Of a stretch of 47,961 bases of DNA, positions 7,124 to 15,074 are shown one piece after another. This DNA comes from Pseudomonas floridensis (lineage in GTDB: Bacteria > Pseudomonadota > Gammaproteobacteria > Pseudomonadales > Pseudomonadaceae), in NCBI RefSeq assembly GCF_002087235.1, contig NZ_MUIO01000010.1, forward strand, positions 1 to 47,961, read 5' to 3'. The translations under genes were made by a program, and so were the position numbers. Every line of letters starts with the position of its first letter. Positions within the stretch are counted from its first letter, which is position 1. The notes beneath the pieces were generated by a model. The model ran no database searches. It was given only the letters and a program-made list of their open reading frames with translations, and was not told where the DNA came from.

Positions 7124-8407
7124 TTGGAGCGGTTGAGTGTAAGTAATTTCCTTTCGATCAAAAAAGCAACATTAGAACTAAAGCGGATAAACATCTTCAT
7201 AGGTCCCCAAGCGCAAGGTAAAAGTATATTATCTAAGTTGGTATACTATTTTAAGGAGTTTCCACTTGGTATTTTAGAGAGTGCGATCGAGGAGCGTACT
7301 AAGCGGCAGTTTGATTCAAGTGCTAAAGATCGTTTTGAAAGAATATTTCCACCTTACGCTTGGGAGGGTAAAGCCTTCCTCATTGTGTATGACACTCCAA
7401 GCTATAAAATTTTAATAGAAAATGAAAAAGTTGGTTTTAGATTTAAGTTTTCTGTAACTTACACATCAAGCATAGGTAAAGCACTTGTCGCTGCTAGGAA
7501 GACGGTTCGGTCAGAATTTGATACTAGCTTGCGAGCTGGTGGCAGCATAGCCAGGGGGCCTGTCGCGATAAGCTATGTTCACCAAGCAATAGCTTCGAGC
7601 TTGTTAAGAGATAAGCTCGAGCAGACAATATATGTACCTGCTGGCCGTTCTTTTTTTGCTAACCTTCAGAAAAGTCTGTTCTCTTTTATTGCGTCAAGTA
7701 TACCAATTGATTACTTTATTAAAGAGTTTGGAGCTATATACGAGAATACTCGTACTGGGGGCATTACTAGGCAAGCTGCTAGGACTCGGCCCAAAGGTGT
7801 AGATAAGATAGTTGAGGATTTATTGTGTGGTTCTCATGAGCATCTAAAAGGCGAGGACTGGATTGTAGGTGCGCGTGGTCGAGTTAATCTTTCACATGCT
7901 AGTTCTGGACAGCAAGAAGCTTTGCCAATGGCCATTGTGTTATCTATTTGGCCTTATCTATCCTCTGCAGCCTACACCCGAAGCTTCGTAATCGAAGAGC
8001 CTGAAGCTCATCTATTTCCTTTCGCCCAAGGGCAGGTAGTCTCGCTGATTGCGGCGGCTTACAATGCCCCAGGGAACGACGGAGTGTTTGTTATCACGAC
8101 ACATAGCCCTTACATACTTACCGCGCTAAACAACCTTGTTCAGGCCAGAAACGCTGCATCAGTTGCAAACGAAAAAGAACTTCTAGAAATTTATAAGATT
8201 GTCCCAAAAGATCAGCTCATAGAGTTTGATGATCTGGCTGCATATGCTGTTAATGAAGGTGGCGTAACTTCTATACTTGATACTGAATATAGCCTTATTC
8301 AGGCGCACGCTATTGATGGTGTTTCTGAATATTTTGCTTCAAGATTCGAGAAGCTTCTTGAGATCGAAGCTGTAGCACAAGATCGAATGAACATGGATCT
8401 TATCTGA
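7124..8407 (+). CDS. OLD/SMC-like AAA ATPase of a two-gene cassette
   Basis: The 427-residue protein is an ABC-class ATPase. The P-loop GPQAQGKS is at 27-34, an ABC-signature-like SSGQQEAL at about 260-267, Walker B VIEEPEAH at 289-296 and the switch THSPYIL from residue 326. No Toprim nuclease domain follows, unlike full OLD proteins. The start is TTG 7124 behind GGAGG; no closer ATG exists. The stop overlaps the next start (TGATG), implying coupled translation with the nuclease-like gene. The cassette is AT-rich, has its own orientation and sits between the repressor and the leftward operator, where lambda keeps rexAB. A role in phage exclusion is inferred. Confidence 0.75.
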   Translation: MERLSVSNFLSIKKATLELKRINIFIGPQAQGKSILSKLVYYFKEFPLGILESAIEERTKRQFDSSAKDRFERIFPPYAWEGKAFLIVYDTPSYKILIENEKVGFRFKFSVTYTSSIGKALVAARKTVRSEFDTSLRAGGSIARGPVAISYVHQAIASSLLRDKLEQTIYVPAGRSFFANLQKSLFSFIASSIPIDYFIKEFGAIYENTRTGGITRQAARTRPKGVDKIVEDLLCGSHEHLKGEDWIVGARGRVNLSHASSGQQEALPMAIVLSIWPYLSSAAYTRSFVIEEPEAHLFPFAQGQVVSLIAAAYNAPGNDGVFVITTHSPYILTALNNLVQARNAASVANEKELLEIYKIVPKDQLIEFDDLAAYAVNEGGVTSILDTEYSLIQAHAIDGVSEYFASRFEKLLEIEAVAQDRMNMDLI

Positions 8408-8835
8408 TGACAGACCATTGCTCAGTGTCGACAAGCAATTCAATCGAAAAATTTGAGGAGCGCCGCTCAGTTCTTAACGTAAGAAACGCTACGAGACGGC
8501 GGTTGGTTAGAGTCAAGGTTGATGGTTGTATGGTGGTGGCCGGTAAGAGGTGTGATTGGCTCTTAATAGATGAAGAGTCAGGCACTGAAATTTTTATCGA
8601 ATTAAAAGGTGCGGATGTCGGTGAGGGTGTTAAACAAATTTGTGCTTCAGCAGATGCGCTAAGTAAAAAGCCGAGTAAAAGGTTTGGCTATATAGTATGT
8701 ACTAGGTCGCCGCTTTCTTCACCTGAAATCCAAAGGCTTCAAAAACAATTGCTGAAGACGCATTTCCTGTCGTTAAGAGTTAAAACAACTATCCACAATG
8801 TGGATATTGAAAGCTTGGTAGGAGAAACGAATTAA
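8407..8835 (+). CDS. PD-(D/E)XK nuclease-like partner of the ATPase
   Basis: The 142-residue protein shows the core of a restriction-endonuclease fold: Asp50 before WLLID, then Glu65-x-Lys67 in FIELKG, and a following helix with a conserved-looking Gln (GVKQI). It is compact, with no other domain. Its ATG overlaps the ATPase stop by one base. Its own stop overlaps the convergent repressor stop by three bases. ATPase plus small nuclease is a recurrent anti-phage arrangement, but this pairing is not one I can name with certainty. Confidence 0.65.
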   Translation: MTDHCSVSTSNSIEKFEERRSVLNVRNATRRRLVRVKVDGCMVVAGKRCDWLLIDEESGTEIFIELKGADVGEGVKQICASADALSKKPSKRFGYIVCTRSPLSSPEIQRLQKQLLKTHFLSLRVKTTIHNVDIESLVGETN

Positions 8836-9479
8836 AGATCGGAAATTTTCCACCTTGCTCTTCCGCAGATACTCCAGTCATTTGTCATCTTCAAAATGCG
8901 CTCTGGCCAATTTGGGTTGAGCGCTAGTAGATACTGTTCGTTTCCTTCCATCATGAGCTGTCTCAATATTACGGCTTTGTCTTGAGTCCTCATCAAAGCT
9001 ATAATTTGACCAGGTAAGGCCTCCAGCGCGGGATCGATAACGACCTTATCTCCGTTTGATAATTTAGGCTCCATGCTTATCCCTTCCACAACGAGAACGA
9101 ACGCTTGAGCGCCCACTGGGCCTGGAGCTTCAATCCATTCGCAAACATCACGGGTGTCAGCCAGACGCCCTGAATCATGCCACTCGACAGCCATGTTAGG
9201 AGTAATAACAGGCAGCCTCCTGCCCGTATGACTTAGCACAGTGGTGGTGTTCAACTCTCCCACGCCATGTGGCATGTCGAGGTAACCCCTATGCAACCCA
9301 AAAGCCTTCTCAAACTCCCTTGCTATCTGATCTCCTATACCTTTTGTAGGATTTTTGCCTCCAAATGAACTGACTTGAGCGGGCGCCTTGCCGAGCGCGT
9401 CAGCGACGTCAACGAGCCTGAGTTTTTTGTCCGCCAGCACTCTGCGGAAATTCTGCAATCTGGTTTCTGATATTTTCAT
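8832..9479 (-). CDS. CI-like phage repressor (HTH plus S24 peptidase domain)
   Basis: The 215-residue protein has an N-terminal helix-turn-helix (about 12-45) and a C-terminal LexA/CI S24 domain, with nucleophile Ser135 in GISMEP and general-base Lys168 in DKAV. It should maintain lysogeny by binding the operators at 6975-6985 and 9501-9511. The linker (about 70-115) shows no Ala-Gly or Cys-Gly pair, the usual autocleavage site, so RecA-triggered self-cleavage is uncertain. An antirepressor route to induction is possible given the candidates at 5881 and 45183. The gene is divergent from the Cro-like gene. Confidence 0.9.
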   Translation of the reverse strand: MKISETRLQNFRRVLADKKLRLVDVADALGKAPAQVSSFGGKNPTKGIGDQIAREFEKAFGLHRGYLDMPHGVGELNTTTVLSHTGRRLPVITPNMAVEWHDSGRLADTRDVCEWIEAPGPVGAQAFVLVVEGISMEPKLSNGDKVVIDPALEALPGQIIALMRTQDKAVILRQLMMEGNEQYLLALNPNWPERILKMTNDWSICGRARWKISDL

Positions 9480-9480
9480 G

Positions 9481-9557
9481 AATCTATTGTGGGTGTCTTA
9501 ACCCTGAAGGTGAATTTCCTTATGGGTATTGCAATAGATTACCCAATAGGTTATTTT
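9481..9557 (+). promoter_or_regulatory. Immunity operator region and rightward promoter (O_R-like)
   Basis: ACCCTGAAGGT at 9501-9511 repeats exactly the operator of the leftward promoter. AATCTATTG (9481-9489) and CAATAGATT (9532-9540) are a perfect 9-bp inverted repeat. A rightward promoter is suggested by TTGCAA (9529-9534), a 17-base spacer and TATTTT (9552-9557), reading into the Cro-like gene. A related half-site, TTCACCTAAGG, follows at 9562-9572. Confidence 0.65.
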
Positions 9558-9585
9558 TAGGTTCACCTAAGGACAGGAGCATGAC

Positions 9586-9885
9586 ATGAAGCTCAAAAAT
9601 TACATCAGCAGCTTGAGTGCAACTGCGTTGGAAACCTATGCCTTGCGCTGTCGAATATCTGTCAGTTATCTCCGCATCCATGTGAGGTATGCCACCAAGG
9701 ATCCTAGCGTCTCGTTGATCAAAGCGTTGTTTCGGGAAAGCGATGGGTGTGTGAGTCTCGCCGAAGTTCTCGAACATTATGGTGTGACGGAATCCCTTCC
9801 TGATGGACGTGAAAGAAAAAGGCGACCCAAAGGCCGCCCAGTTCCACCCAACACGCACCACCACAGCGCTGTTGGGACGCGATAA
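9586..9885 (+). CDS. Cro/YdaS-like regulator
   Basis: The 99-residue protein begins at ATG 9586 behind AGGAG. Its first ~65 residues form a YdaS/Cro-type helix-turn-helix (KLKNYISSLS, then a recognition helix around SVSYLRIHV, then VSLIKALF). The tail is basic and disordered. It is divergent from the repressor and first in the rightward operon, the classic Cro position, so it probably represses lysogenic transcription after induction. Confidence 0.8.
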   Translation: MKLKNYISSLSATALETYALRCRISVSYLRIHVRYATKDPSVSLIKALFRESDGCVSLAEVLEHYGVTESLPDGRERKRRPKGRPVPPNTHHHSAVGTR

Positions 9886-9922
9886 ACGTAGGCGGGCACA
9901 CCATATGCAAAGCCACCTACCT

Positions 9923-10147
9923 TCATCGCGCTTTGTTCAAGGCACGGATGCCTTGGAGTTGCTGCCTTCTCCACCACAGATTGAGCAGCTGTTGCGCCAC
10001 AGGTGAACGACGGATCGGTCGCCTCGGCACGGTGCCGGTTTCGATCTTGAGGATCTGACCGGCTTTTTGGGCCTCTCCAAGCCACGCGACAAATTTACCA
10101 CCACTCGGGGTCGCGTGGCACTGGCATCTTTCAGGGATCAATGCCAT
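9923..10147 (-). CDS. Possible small minus-strand gene between Cro and CII
   Basis: A 74-codon frame on the minus strand fills the gap between the Cro-like and CII-like genes. Its codon choice is strongly Pseudomonas-like, much more so than the plus-strand frames over the same bases. The product has Cys and His near the start (CQCHA) and a basic middle (GTVPRRPIRRSP). No clear ribosome binding site is seen before ATG 10147, and a minus-strand gene in a rightward early operon would be odd. It may be a decayed insertion or not expressed. Confidence 0.35.
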   Translation of the reverse strand: MALIPERCQCHATPSGGKFVAWLGEAQKAGQILKIETGTVPRRPIRRSPVAQQLLNLWWRRQQLQGIRALNKAR

Positions 10148-10661
10148 GAGCCGCACCGCAGTACCTATCGAACACGCCAAACGTGAGGTTTTGCCTCTCG
10201 ATCTGGCGCTCTATCACGCCGCACGGGAATACCCCGGCGGAGCTGCTGCAATCGCCGCCACCACAGGCCGAAGCCAGAGTACGCTGCAGCACAAACTCTC
10301 GCCGACGCACCCTAGCCACATCGTCAACATCCAGGAGTTCTGCGAGATCCTGGAGCTGACGAAAGATCGTCGAATTCTTGATGCCGTTCATGCGTTGGTG
10401 GGGGACACCATCTGGCAGGACCTGGCTGACGCTTACACCGATGACATGCCGGAGACCCTTACGGTCGGCATCGCCAAGTACTTTCATCAAGTCGCGGATC
10501 TGTCTGAAACCTGGGCAGAGCTCATTGGTGATGGCCGTGTCTCCGACCGTGAGCTTGCAGAGATACGCTTCCAGATCTTCCGCTGCATTCAGGGCCTGCT
10601 CGGGATGTTCAACCGTGCCACCTACGTCAACCAGACGACGAAGGGGGTGGCCCGTGGCTGA
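10146..10661 (+). CDS. CII-type phage regulatory protein (CP76 family)
   Basis: The 171-residue protein matches the phage CII/CP76 regulatory family: an N-terminal HTH-like region with EYPGGAAAIAATTGRSQSTL, then a helical domain with EFCEILEL. In related phages this gene follows cro and helps set the lysis-lysogeny decision or early transcription. AGGGA precedes ATG 10146. The stop overlaps the following gene start by eight bases. Confidence 0.8.
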   Translation: MSRTAVPIEHAKREVLPLDLALYHAAREYPGGAAAIAATTGRSQSTLQHKLSPTHPSHIVNIQEFCEILELTKDRRILDAVHALVGDTIWQDLADAYTDDMPETLTVGIAKYFHQVADLSETWAELIGDGRVSDRELAEIRFQIFRCIQGLLGMFNRATYVNQTTKGVARG

Positions 10662-10878
10662 TGCTGCCGATTTTGCAAATGACCTCGTCCAGGAACGGAT
10701 TGATCGTGCACTTGCTGCCTTGTCTGCTCGTGCGGTTGTTCCTGGGCATTCATTGCTGTTCTGTGAGTCGTGCGACGGCGCCATTCCGGATGGACGCCGA
10801 CTGGCGGTGCCAGGCTGTACCCAGTGCTTCGAATGCCAGTCGTTCGATGAGCTGAGGAGGCTTCAGCATGCTCGATGA
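10654..10878 (+). CDS. DksA/TraR-family zinc finger protein
   Basis: The 74-residue product starts at GTG 10654, preceded by GGGGG and overlapping the CII-like stop. It has a four-cysteine finger: CESC, 17 residues, then CFEC. This is the layout of short TraR-like proteins that bind RNA polymerase through its secondary channel and mimic DksA with ppGpp. It overlaps the start of the primase gene by 11 bases. A role in redirecting host transcription is inferred from the family. Confidence 0.85.
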   Translation: MADAADFANDLVQERIDRALAALSARAVVPGHSLLFCESCDGAIPDGRRLAVPGCTQCFECQSFDELRRLQHAR

Positions 10879-13087
10879 TGTGCTTAATCAGTTTGCGGAT
10901 TATGGGCTTGAGCCTGAGCAGCCCTTGATTTTTGGCTCGCTGACTCGTTGCAAAACCCAGCAGGACAAAGGCAAGGAAAAGAACGGATGGTACGTCGTAC
11001 ATGAGTACGTTACGGCCAAGGGTAAGACGCTGATCTTTGGTAGCTTCGGTGACTGGCGATCTGGTGAGTCGCGCAAGATCAAGGTCAAACCTGGGCAGTT
11101 GAGTGCGGACGAGCGTGAAGTCATGCGCGCCAGACAGGAAGAGGCCAAGCGCAAGGCGGCCCAGGTGGCGGCTAATGCTGCGCGCCGCGCTGCCACCCGC
11201 GCTGCTGCGTTATTCCAGCGCATGCCTGAGAAAGGTAAAAGTGACTATCTGGATCGAAAGCAAATTATCGGCTTCGGCGTTCGATACGCTCCGCGTACGG
11301 GAGCGGTTTTGGTGCCGATGAGAAATGTTCGAGACCAGATTGTTGGCCTGCAGGTGATCTTTCCCGTTCAGCAGGAGAAAACAGGTCGCGACAAATCCTA
11401 TTGGCCTTATGGCATGTCCAAACAGGGGGCCTTCCACCTGATCGGGCCTCACCCTGAGCCGGGAGAGCCGGTGCTGATCTGTGAGGGGTATGCCACTGGC
11501 GCAAGTTTGCATATGGCTACTTCTGCGACAGTTGCTGTCGCCTTTGACGCTGGGAATCTGTGCGAAGTTGCCAAGGCCATGCGCGACCGGTTCCCCGGAA
11601 GGCCTCTGATCATTTGCCGTGACGATGACTGGAAAACGAAACGCCCGAATGGGGAACCTTGGAATCCGGGTGAGGAAAAGGCGTGCGATGCGGCGGTGGT
11701 CGTTGGTGGGGAGGTAGTCGCCCCAGTCTTTTCAGGCGAGCGCCATGATAAGTGGACCGACTTCAACGACCTTCACTGTGCCGAGGGACTCGAGGCTGTT
11801 CGTCGTCAGGTTCGTGTGCTGATCAAGCCCCCTGCTGCGGGCGGCTGGCGTGACCAATTAGCTCGAAACGAGAACGGTGCGTTGATCGCTCATATGTCCA
11901 ACGTAGAGCTGATCCTGGGTAACGACGAGCGCTGGAGAGGTGTCATCAGCTACAGCGCGTTCAGCTCGAAGATCGTCAAGTTACGGGCCGCACCCTATGG
12001 CGGTGAGACAGGCGAGTGGACTGATATCGACGACACACGTGTTATGAAATGGCTGGCCCAGCAGTACAACTTTAGGGTGAAGGCATCACACGTGTTCGAG
12101 GCGGTGAGCGTGGTAGCGCATGACAATGCTTTTCACCCGGTGCGTGATTACCTGCATGGGCTGGAGTGGGATCGAGTGCCACGACTCGCGAACTGGTTGA
12201 TCGATATCATGGGTGTCGTACGCAGTGAGTATGCAACCAGAGTCGCAAAACGCTGGATGATCTCGGCGGTAGCCCGTGTCATGAAGCCAGGTTGCAAGGC
12301 TGACTCGGTGCTGATTCTTGAGGGTGCCCAAGGCGCGGGTAAGTCTACAGCTATGAGTATTCTTGGCGGTCCGTGGTTCATGGACACGCCTTTCGCACTG
12401 GGCGACAAAGACGGATTTCAGGCAATAAGAGGCAAGTGGATTGTCGAGCTCGGCGAGCTGGATAGCTTTAACAAGGCCGAGTCGACAAAGGCCAAGCAGT
12501 TTTTCTCAGCATCCACTGACACCTATCGCGAAAGCTACGGACGCAGAACAGCTGACGTGCCACGCCAGTGTGTGTTCGTAGGTACGACCAATCAGGACGA
12601 ATACCTCAAAGACGCAACCGGCAACCGGCGCTACTGGCCTGTCGCATGCACAAAGGTCGACACTGAAAAGCTGCGTGTAATTCGTGATCAACTGTGGGCC
12701 GAAGCGATGTTTTGCTACCTGTCCGGAGATATCTGGTGGGTTGACCGCGAAGAGTCAGGGATGTTTGCGGAGGCGCAGGACGAGCGCTTTGTTGTGGATG
12801 AGTGGGAGGGCCCGATCTTGACCTGGCTGGAAGAGTCACAGATCGGTGAGACGACTAAAGGCAGCGAGGTGTTGGCCCAGGCGCTGAAGCTGGATTTCGG
12901 TCATTGGGGCAAGCCCGAACAAATGCGAGTGGGAGCGATCATGCATCGTTTGGGATGGCGGCGTGTCAGGCTGGCCGCCTTGGCGAAAAGTGGTCAGCGG
13001 CCATGGGCCTATAAGAAACCGCAAGGATGGGGCGGAGCAGGGCCTTTGGTGCGCGAAGTGTTCGAGGAGCCGTGCTTCGATGATTAA
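10868..13087 (+). CDS. Toprim primase with VirE-type helicase domain
   Basis: This 739-residue replication protein begins at ATG 10868 behind GAGGAGG. The N-terminal half has a Toprim domain (LICEGYATG for the conserved Glu, IICRDDDW for the Asp cluster). The C-terminal half is a VirE-type P-loop ATPase with Walker A EGAQGAGKS and VFVGTTN, and the ELGELD signature. Such fusions act as primase-helicase for phage DNA replication. No separate DnaB or DnaC homologue is visible, so this is probably the main replication protein, and an origin may lie in or near it. Confidence 0.9.
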   Translation: MLDDVLNQFADYGLEPEQPLIFGSLTRCKTQQDKGKEKNGWYVVHEYVTAKGKTLIFGSFGDWRSGESRKIKVKPGQLSADEREVMRARQEEAKRKAAQVAANAARRAATRAAALFQRMPEKGKSDYLDRKQIIGFGVRYAPRTGAVLVPMRNVRDQIVGLQVIFPVQQEKTGRDKSYWPYGMSKQGAFHLIGPHPEPGEPVLICEGYATGASLHMATSATVAVAFDAGNLCEVAKAMRDRFPGRPLIICRDDDWKTKRPNGEPWNPGEEKACDAAVVVGGEVVAPVFSGERHDKWTDFNDLHCAEGLEAVRRQVRVLIKPPAAGGWRDQLARNENGALIAHMSNVELILGNDERWRGVISYSAFSSKIVKLRAAPYGGETGEWTDIDDTRVMKWLAQQYNFRVKASHVFEAVSVVAHDNAFHPVRDYLHGLEWDRVPRLANWLIDIMGVVRSEYATRVAKRWMISAVARVMKPGCKADSVLILEGAQGAGKSTAMSILGGPWFMDTPFALGDKDGFQAIRGKWIVELGELDSFNKAESTKAKQFFSASTDTYRESYGRRTADVPRQCVFVGTTNQDEYLKDATGNRRYWPVACTKVDTEKLRVIRDQLWAEAMFCYLSGDIWWVDREESGMFAEAQDERFVVDEWEGPILTWLEESQIGETTKGSEVLAQALKLDFGHWGKPEQMRVGAIMHRLGWRRVRLAALAKSGQRPWAYKKPQGWGGAGPLVREVFEEPCFDD

Positions 13088-13439
13088 AAGAATCGATGAG
13101 ATGTTGAAACTTTGGGCTGAAGATTTACACTCTCCATCGCCGCCTGGCACGGTTGGTGGTGGCAACATGATCGCGATGCTCATAGAGTGCAAAGGCGAGT
13201 TGATACGGGGAACGCGAGGTAGTCGGGTGCTGCTTGATGAGTCGGCTGATATTGAGTTGATCATCAACAAGCATTTGTCACCGGAGCTTTCGGTTGTCGT
13301 GCGAGAACAGTACTGTAACCACGACAGCTTCCAGTCGCAGAAATACACCCATTGCGGTTGCGGCAGAGATACTTACTACAAACGGCTTCATCTTGCGCAT
13401 GAGCGCATTGCAGGTTTACTGATGCGGAAGGCCGCTTGA
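13080..13439 (+). CDS. Putative late regulator (sigma region 4-like / antiterminator Q position)
   Basis: The 119-residue product starts at ATG 13080, overlapping the primase stop. Its C-terminal half (ELSVVVREQYC, then CGCGRDTYYKRLHLAHERIAGLL) resembles a sigma-70 region 4 or ArpU/RinA-like helix-turn-helix. It is the last early gene before a non-coding stretch with terminators and then the late operon, exactly where late activators or antiterminators lie. Function is inferred from position and fold. Confidence 0.6.
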   Translation: MIKRIDEMLKLWAEDLHSPSPPGTVGGGNMIAMLIECKGELIRGTRGSRVLLDESADIELIINKHLSPELSVVVREQYCNHDSFQSQKYTHCGCGRDTYYKRLHLAHERIAGLLMRKAA

Positions 13440-13579
13440 TTCAACGATACATTCTGTTGGCCCGCCTTGTCTCGCTGCCCTTGGGTAGCTTTGGGCAAGC
13501 GCGGGCCTTGTGTTTTCTGGCTTGTCCCACCGTCCTGCTTTTTTTCACTCCCGCGTGTGTGAGCGTAGCGGGCATGTGT

Positions 13580-13612
13580 ACGCGCGCGATACGCGCACGC
13601 GTGTTTTTATTT
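13580..13612 (+). terminator. Possible terminator after the early operon
   Basis: ACGCGCGCG (13580-13588) pairs with CGCACGCGT (13594-13602) with one mismatch and a 5-base loop, followed by GTTTTTATTTA. The stem is alternating purine-pyrimidine, so it could also adopt Z-form DNA. Confidence 0.5.
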
Positions 13613-13903
13613 ACTTATATACACGAGAAAGTTAGTAAATAAGTAGGACAGTGGGGCGAGGCCTTGATTTACGTCGCTCTCAGGCGTCCCACTCCAATCA
13701 AGCCCTTTGGGACAGGGGAATCGTGATTTAAAATCGAATAGCCGTTTTGTTGTATTCGCCGACATTGCCGGGGCGTTGGTGCTGCATAAACCACATATTC
13801 ACGCATGGCAGCAAAACAGGCTTGCTGCCACCGGAATCCACCTGTAAAAAGTAGTCATCTTCGATAGGTGCGAACGCAGAAAGCGGCTCACACCACACAT
13901 ACC

Positions 13904-13929
13904 AAACCCGGCCATCGCGCCGGGTTTTT
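13904..13929 (+). terminator. Strong terminator upstream of the holin gene
   Basis: AAACCCGGC (13904-13912) and GCCGGGTTT (13919-13927) form a perfect 9-bp stem with a CATCGC loop and a T run (13925-13929). It lies about 18 bases before the holin start, so late expression must initiate or antiterminate here. Confidence 0.8.
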
Positions 13930-13946
13930 GCGTTTATGGGGGGCAC

Positions 13947-14273
13947 ATGGCGGACGGACAACAAACACTGGCTGAGATGCCAATCTGGCTGGTGATCACG
14001 CTGGCGTTGGTTGGCGGCGTGTCCGGTGAGATGTGGCGGGCCGACAAGGAGGGGCTGCGTGGCTGGTCACTGTTGCGCCGTCTGGCCCTAAGGTCCGGCG
14101 CCTGTGTTGTCTGCGGGCTGTCGAGCATGATGCTGCTGTACGCGGCGGAGGTTTCGATGTGGACGGCTGGGGCGGTGGGTTGCCTGACCGCGATGGCGGG
14201 GGCGGATGTGGCGATTGGGTTGTATGAGCGATGGGCGGCTCGGCGGCTGGGTTTGGAGCGTACGGGGGCTTGA
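13947..14273 (+). CDS. Holin
   Basis: The 108-residue protein has three hydrophobic segments (about 13-30, 48-65 and 70-90) and a basic C-terminus, as in class III/HP1-like phage holins. GGGGGG lies just before ATG 13947. It stands first in the late region, separated from the endolysin and spanins at 37745-38805, a split seen in many Pseudomonas phages. It should form the membrane lesion that releases the endolysin. Confidence 0.8.
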   Translation: MADGQQTLAEMPIWLVITLALVGGVSGEMWRADKEGLRGWSLLRRLALRSGACVVCGLSSMMLLYAAEVSMWTAGAVGCLTAMAGADVAIGLYERWAARRLGLERTGA

Positions 14274-14322
14274 TCTTTGGTGCAGGCCTGAATTGGATAT
14301 TCAGGCCGCCAAAGCACTGGTC

Positions 14323-15054
14323 TTACTTATCCGGCCGTTTAGCCTCTTCTTCCAAGCGTGCTTTGCACTCTTCATCGCTTTCGGGAAGATAAATTCTGTC
14401 TCCATCAGCGTTGGGGGTGAGGGACTGAAACACGAGCAGTACGCAGAATATTACAACTCCTCCCAAGCAAAACTTAACCAGTACGCTAACCCAAAAGCCG
14501 GTCAAGGTGTCATGAAGAAAAGCGGCCGTCTGGCTGAGTGTGATTGTCTGATTGTCGCCTAACACTAGGAAGTTGAGAGCTAGCAACATGGCCATGGCGA
14601 AACCAATATTCATGTTGATCATTTCTTCATCATGCGCGGCCTGTTTCTTCTCAAGAATCTCAAGCATGACCTTATCCCTTTCGATCAAAGCCTTCTTCCG
14701 CACGATGGATGTCCAACGTAGATCTGGATCTCGCTGCTGATGATTTCTGTTTGGCCATCTGATTGAGATATACGTTGGAATGACCAAAAGCATATGCCTC
14801 AAAGCAGGGAAGAGCAGCGTCATCAAGAAAGCGAACAAGCCCAAAAATACGAGCGCATTACCACCACTTACCTCTGGCGCATCAAGCTTTGAAAAAGCTC
14901 CGAGCAAATTCTTGTGATAGAAAATCACTAGGCACGAGTCGAGCGCCAATATGAACGAGATGAGAAGCATGAAGTGCCTCATCTCCACTGCTTTTTCGAT
15001 AAATGATGTGGTTGTGGCAAGCGCTTTCGACATGCCTGAAGCTGAATCGGCCAT
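14323..15054 (-). CDS. Multi-spanning membrane protein moron, inverted
   Basis: The 243-residue protein has about four membrane spans (roughly 28-47, 67-95, 148-166 and 190-211) separated by a charged helical loop (about 118-145). It is transcribed against the late operon, lies between holin and HNH genes, and starts at ATG 15054 behind AAGGGA. These are typical features of a lysogenic-conversion or superinfection-exclusion gene expressed from the prophage. I do not recognise a named family. Confidence 0.6.
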   Translation of the reverse strand: MADSASGMSKALATTTSFIEKAVEMRHFMLLISFILALDSCLVIFYHKNLLGAFSKLDAPEVSGGNALVFLGLFAFLMTLLFPALRHMLLVIPTYISIRWPNRNHQQRDPDLRWTSIVRKKALIERDKVMLEILEKKQAAHDEEMINMNIGFAMAMLLALNFLVLGDNQTITLSQTAAFLHDTLTGFWVSVLVKFCLGGVVIFCVLLVFQSLTPNADGDRIYLPESDEECKARLEEEAKRPDK

Positions 15055-15074
15055 GAACGTCCCTTTACAGTTGA

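Larger units (their letters stand above)
13440..13946. other. Non-coding stretch between early and late operons
   Basis: About 500 bases without a convincing gene. They hold an alternating CG/TG hairpin with a T-rich tail (13580-13612), a 9-bp inverted repeat TTATTTACT/AGTAAATAA (13607-13615 and 13634-13642), a further imperfect inverted repeat (GCCTTGATT / AATCAAGCC), and a strong terminator (13904-13929). The late promoter and the site of action of the late regulator are expected here. A minus-strand frame of about 78 codons (13728-13964) has fair codon use but crosses the terminator and lacks a clear start, so I do not call it a gene. Confidence 0.6.

Noticed and set aside
13728..13964. 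Minus-strand frame of 78 codons between early and late operons
   Set aside because: Codon use is fair, but it runs across the strong terminator at 13904-13929 and has no clear start signal. Kept only as a remark in the non-coding entry.
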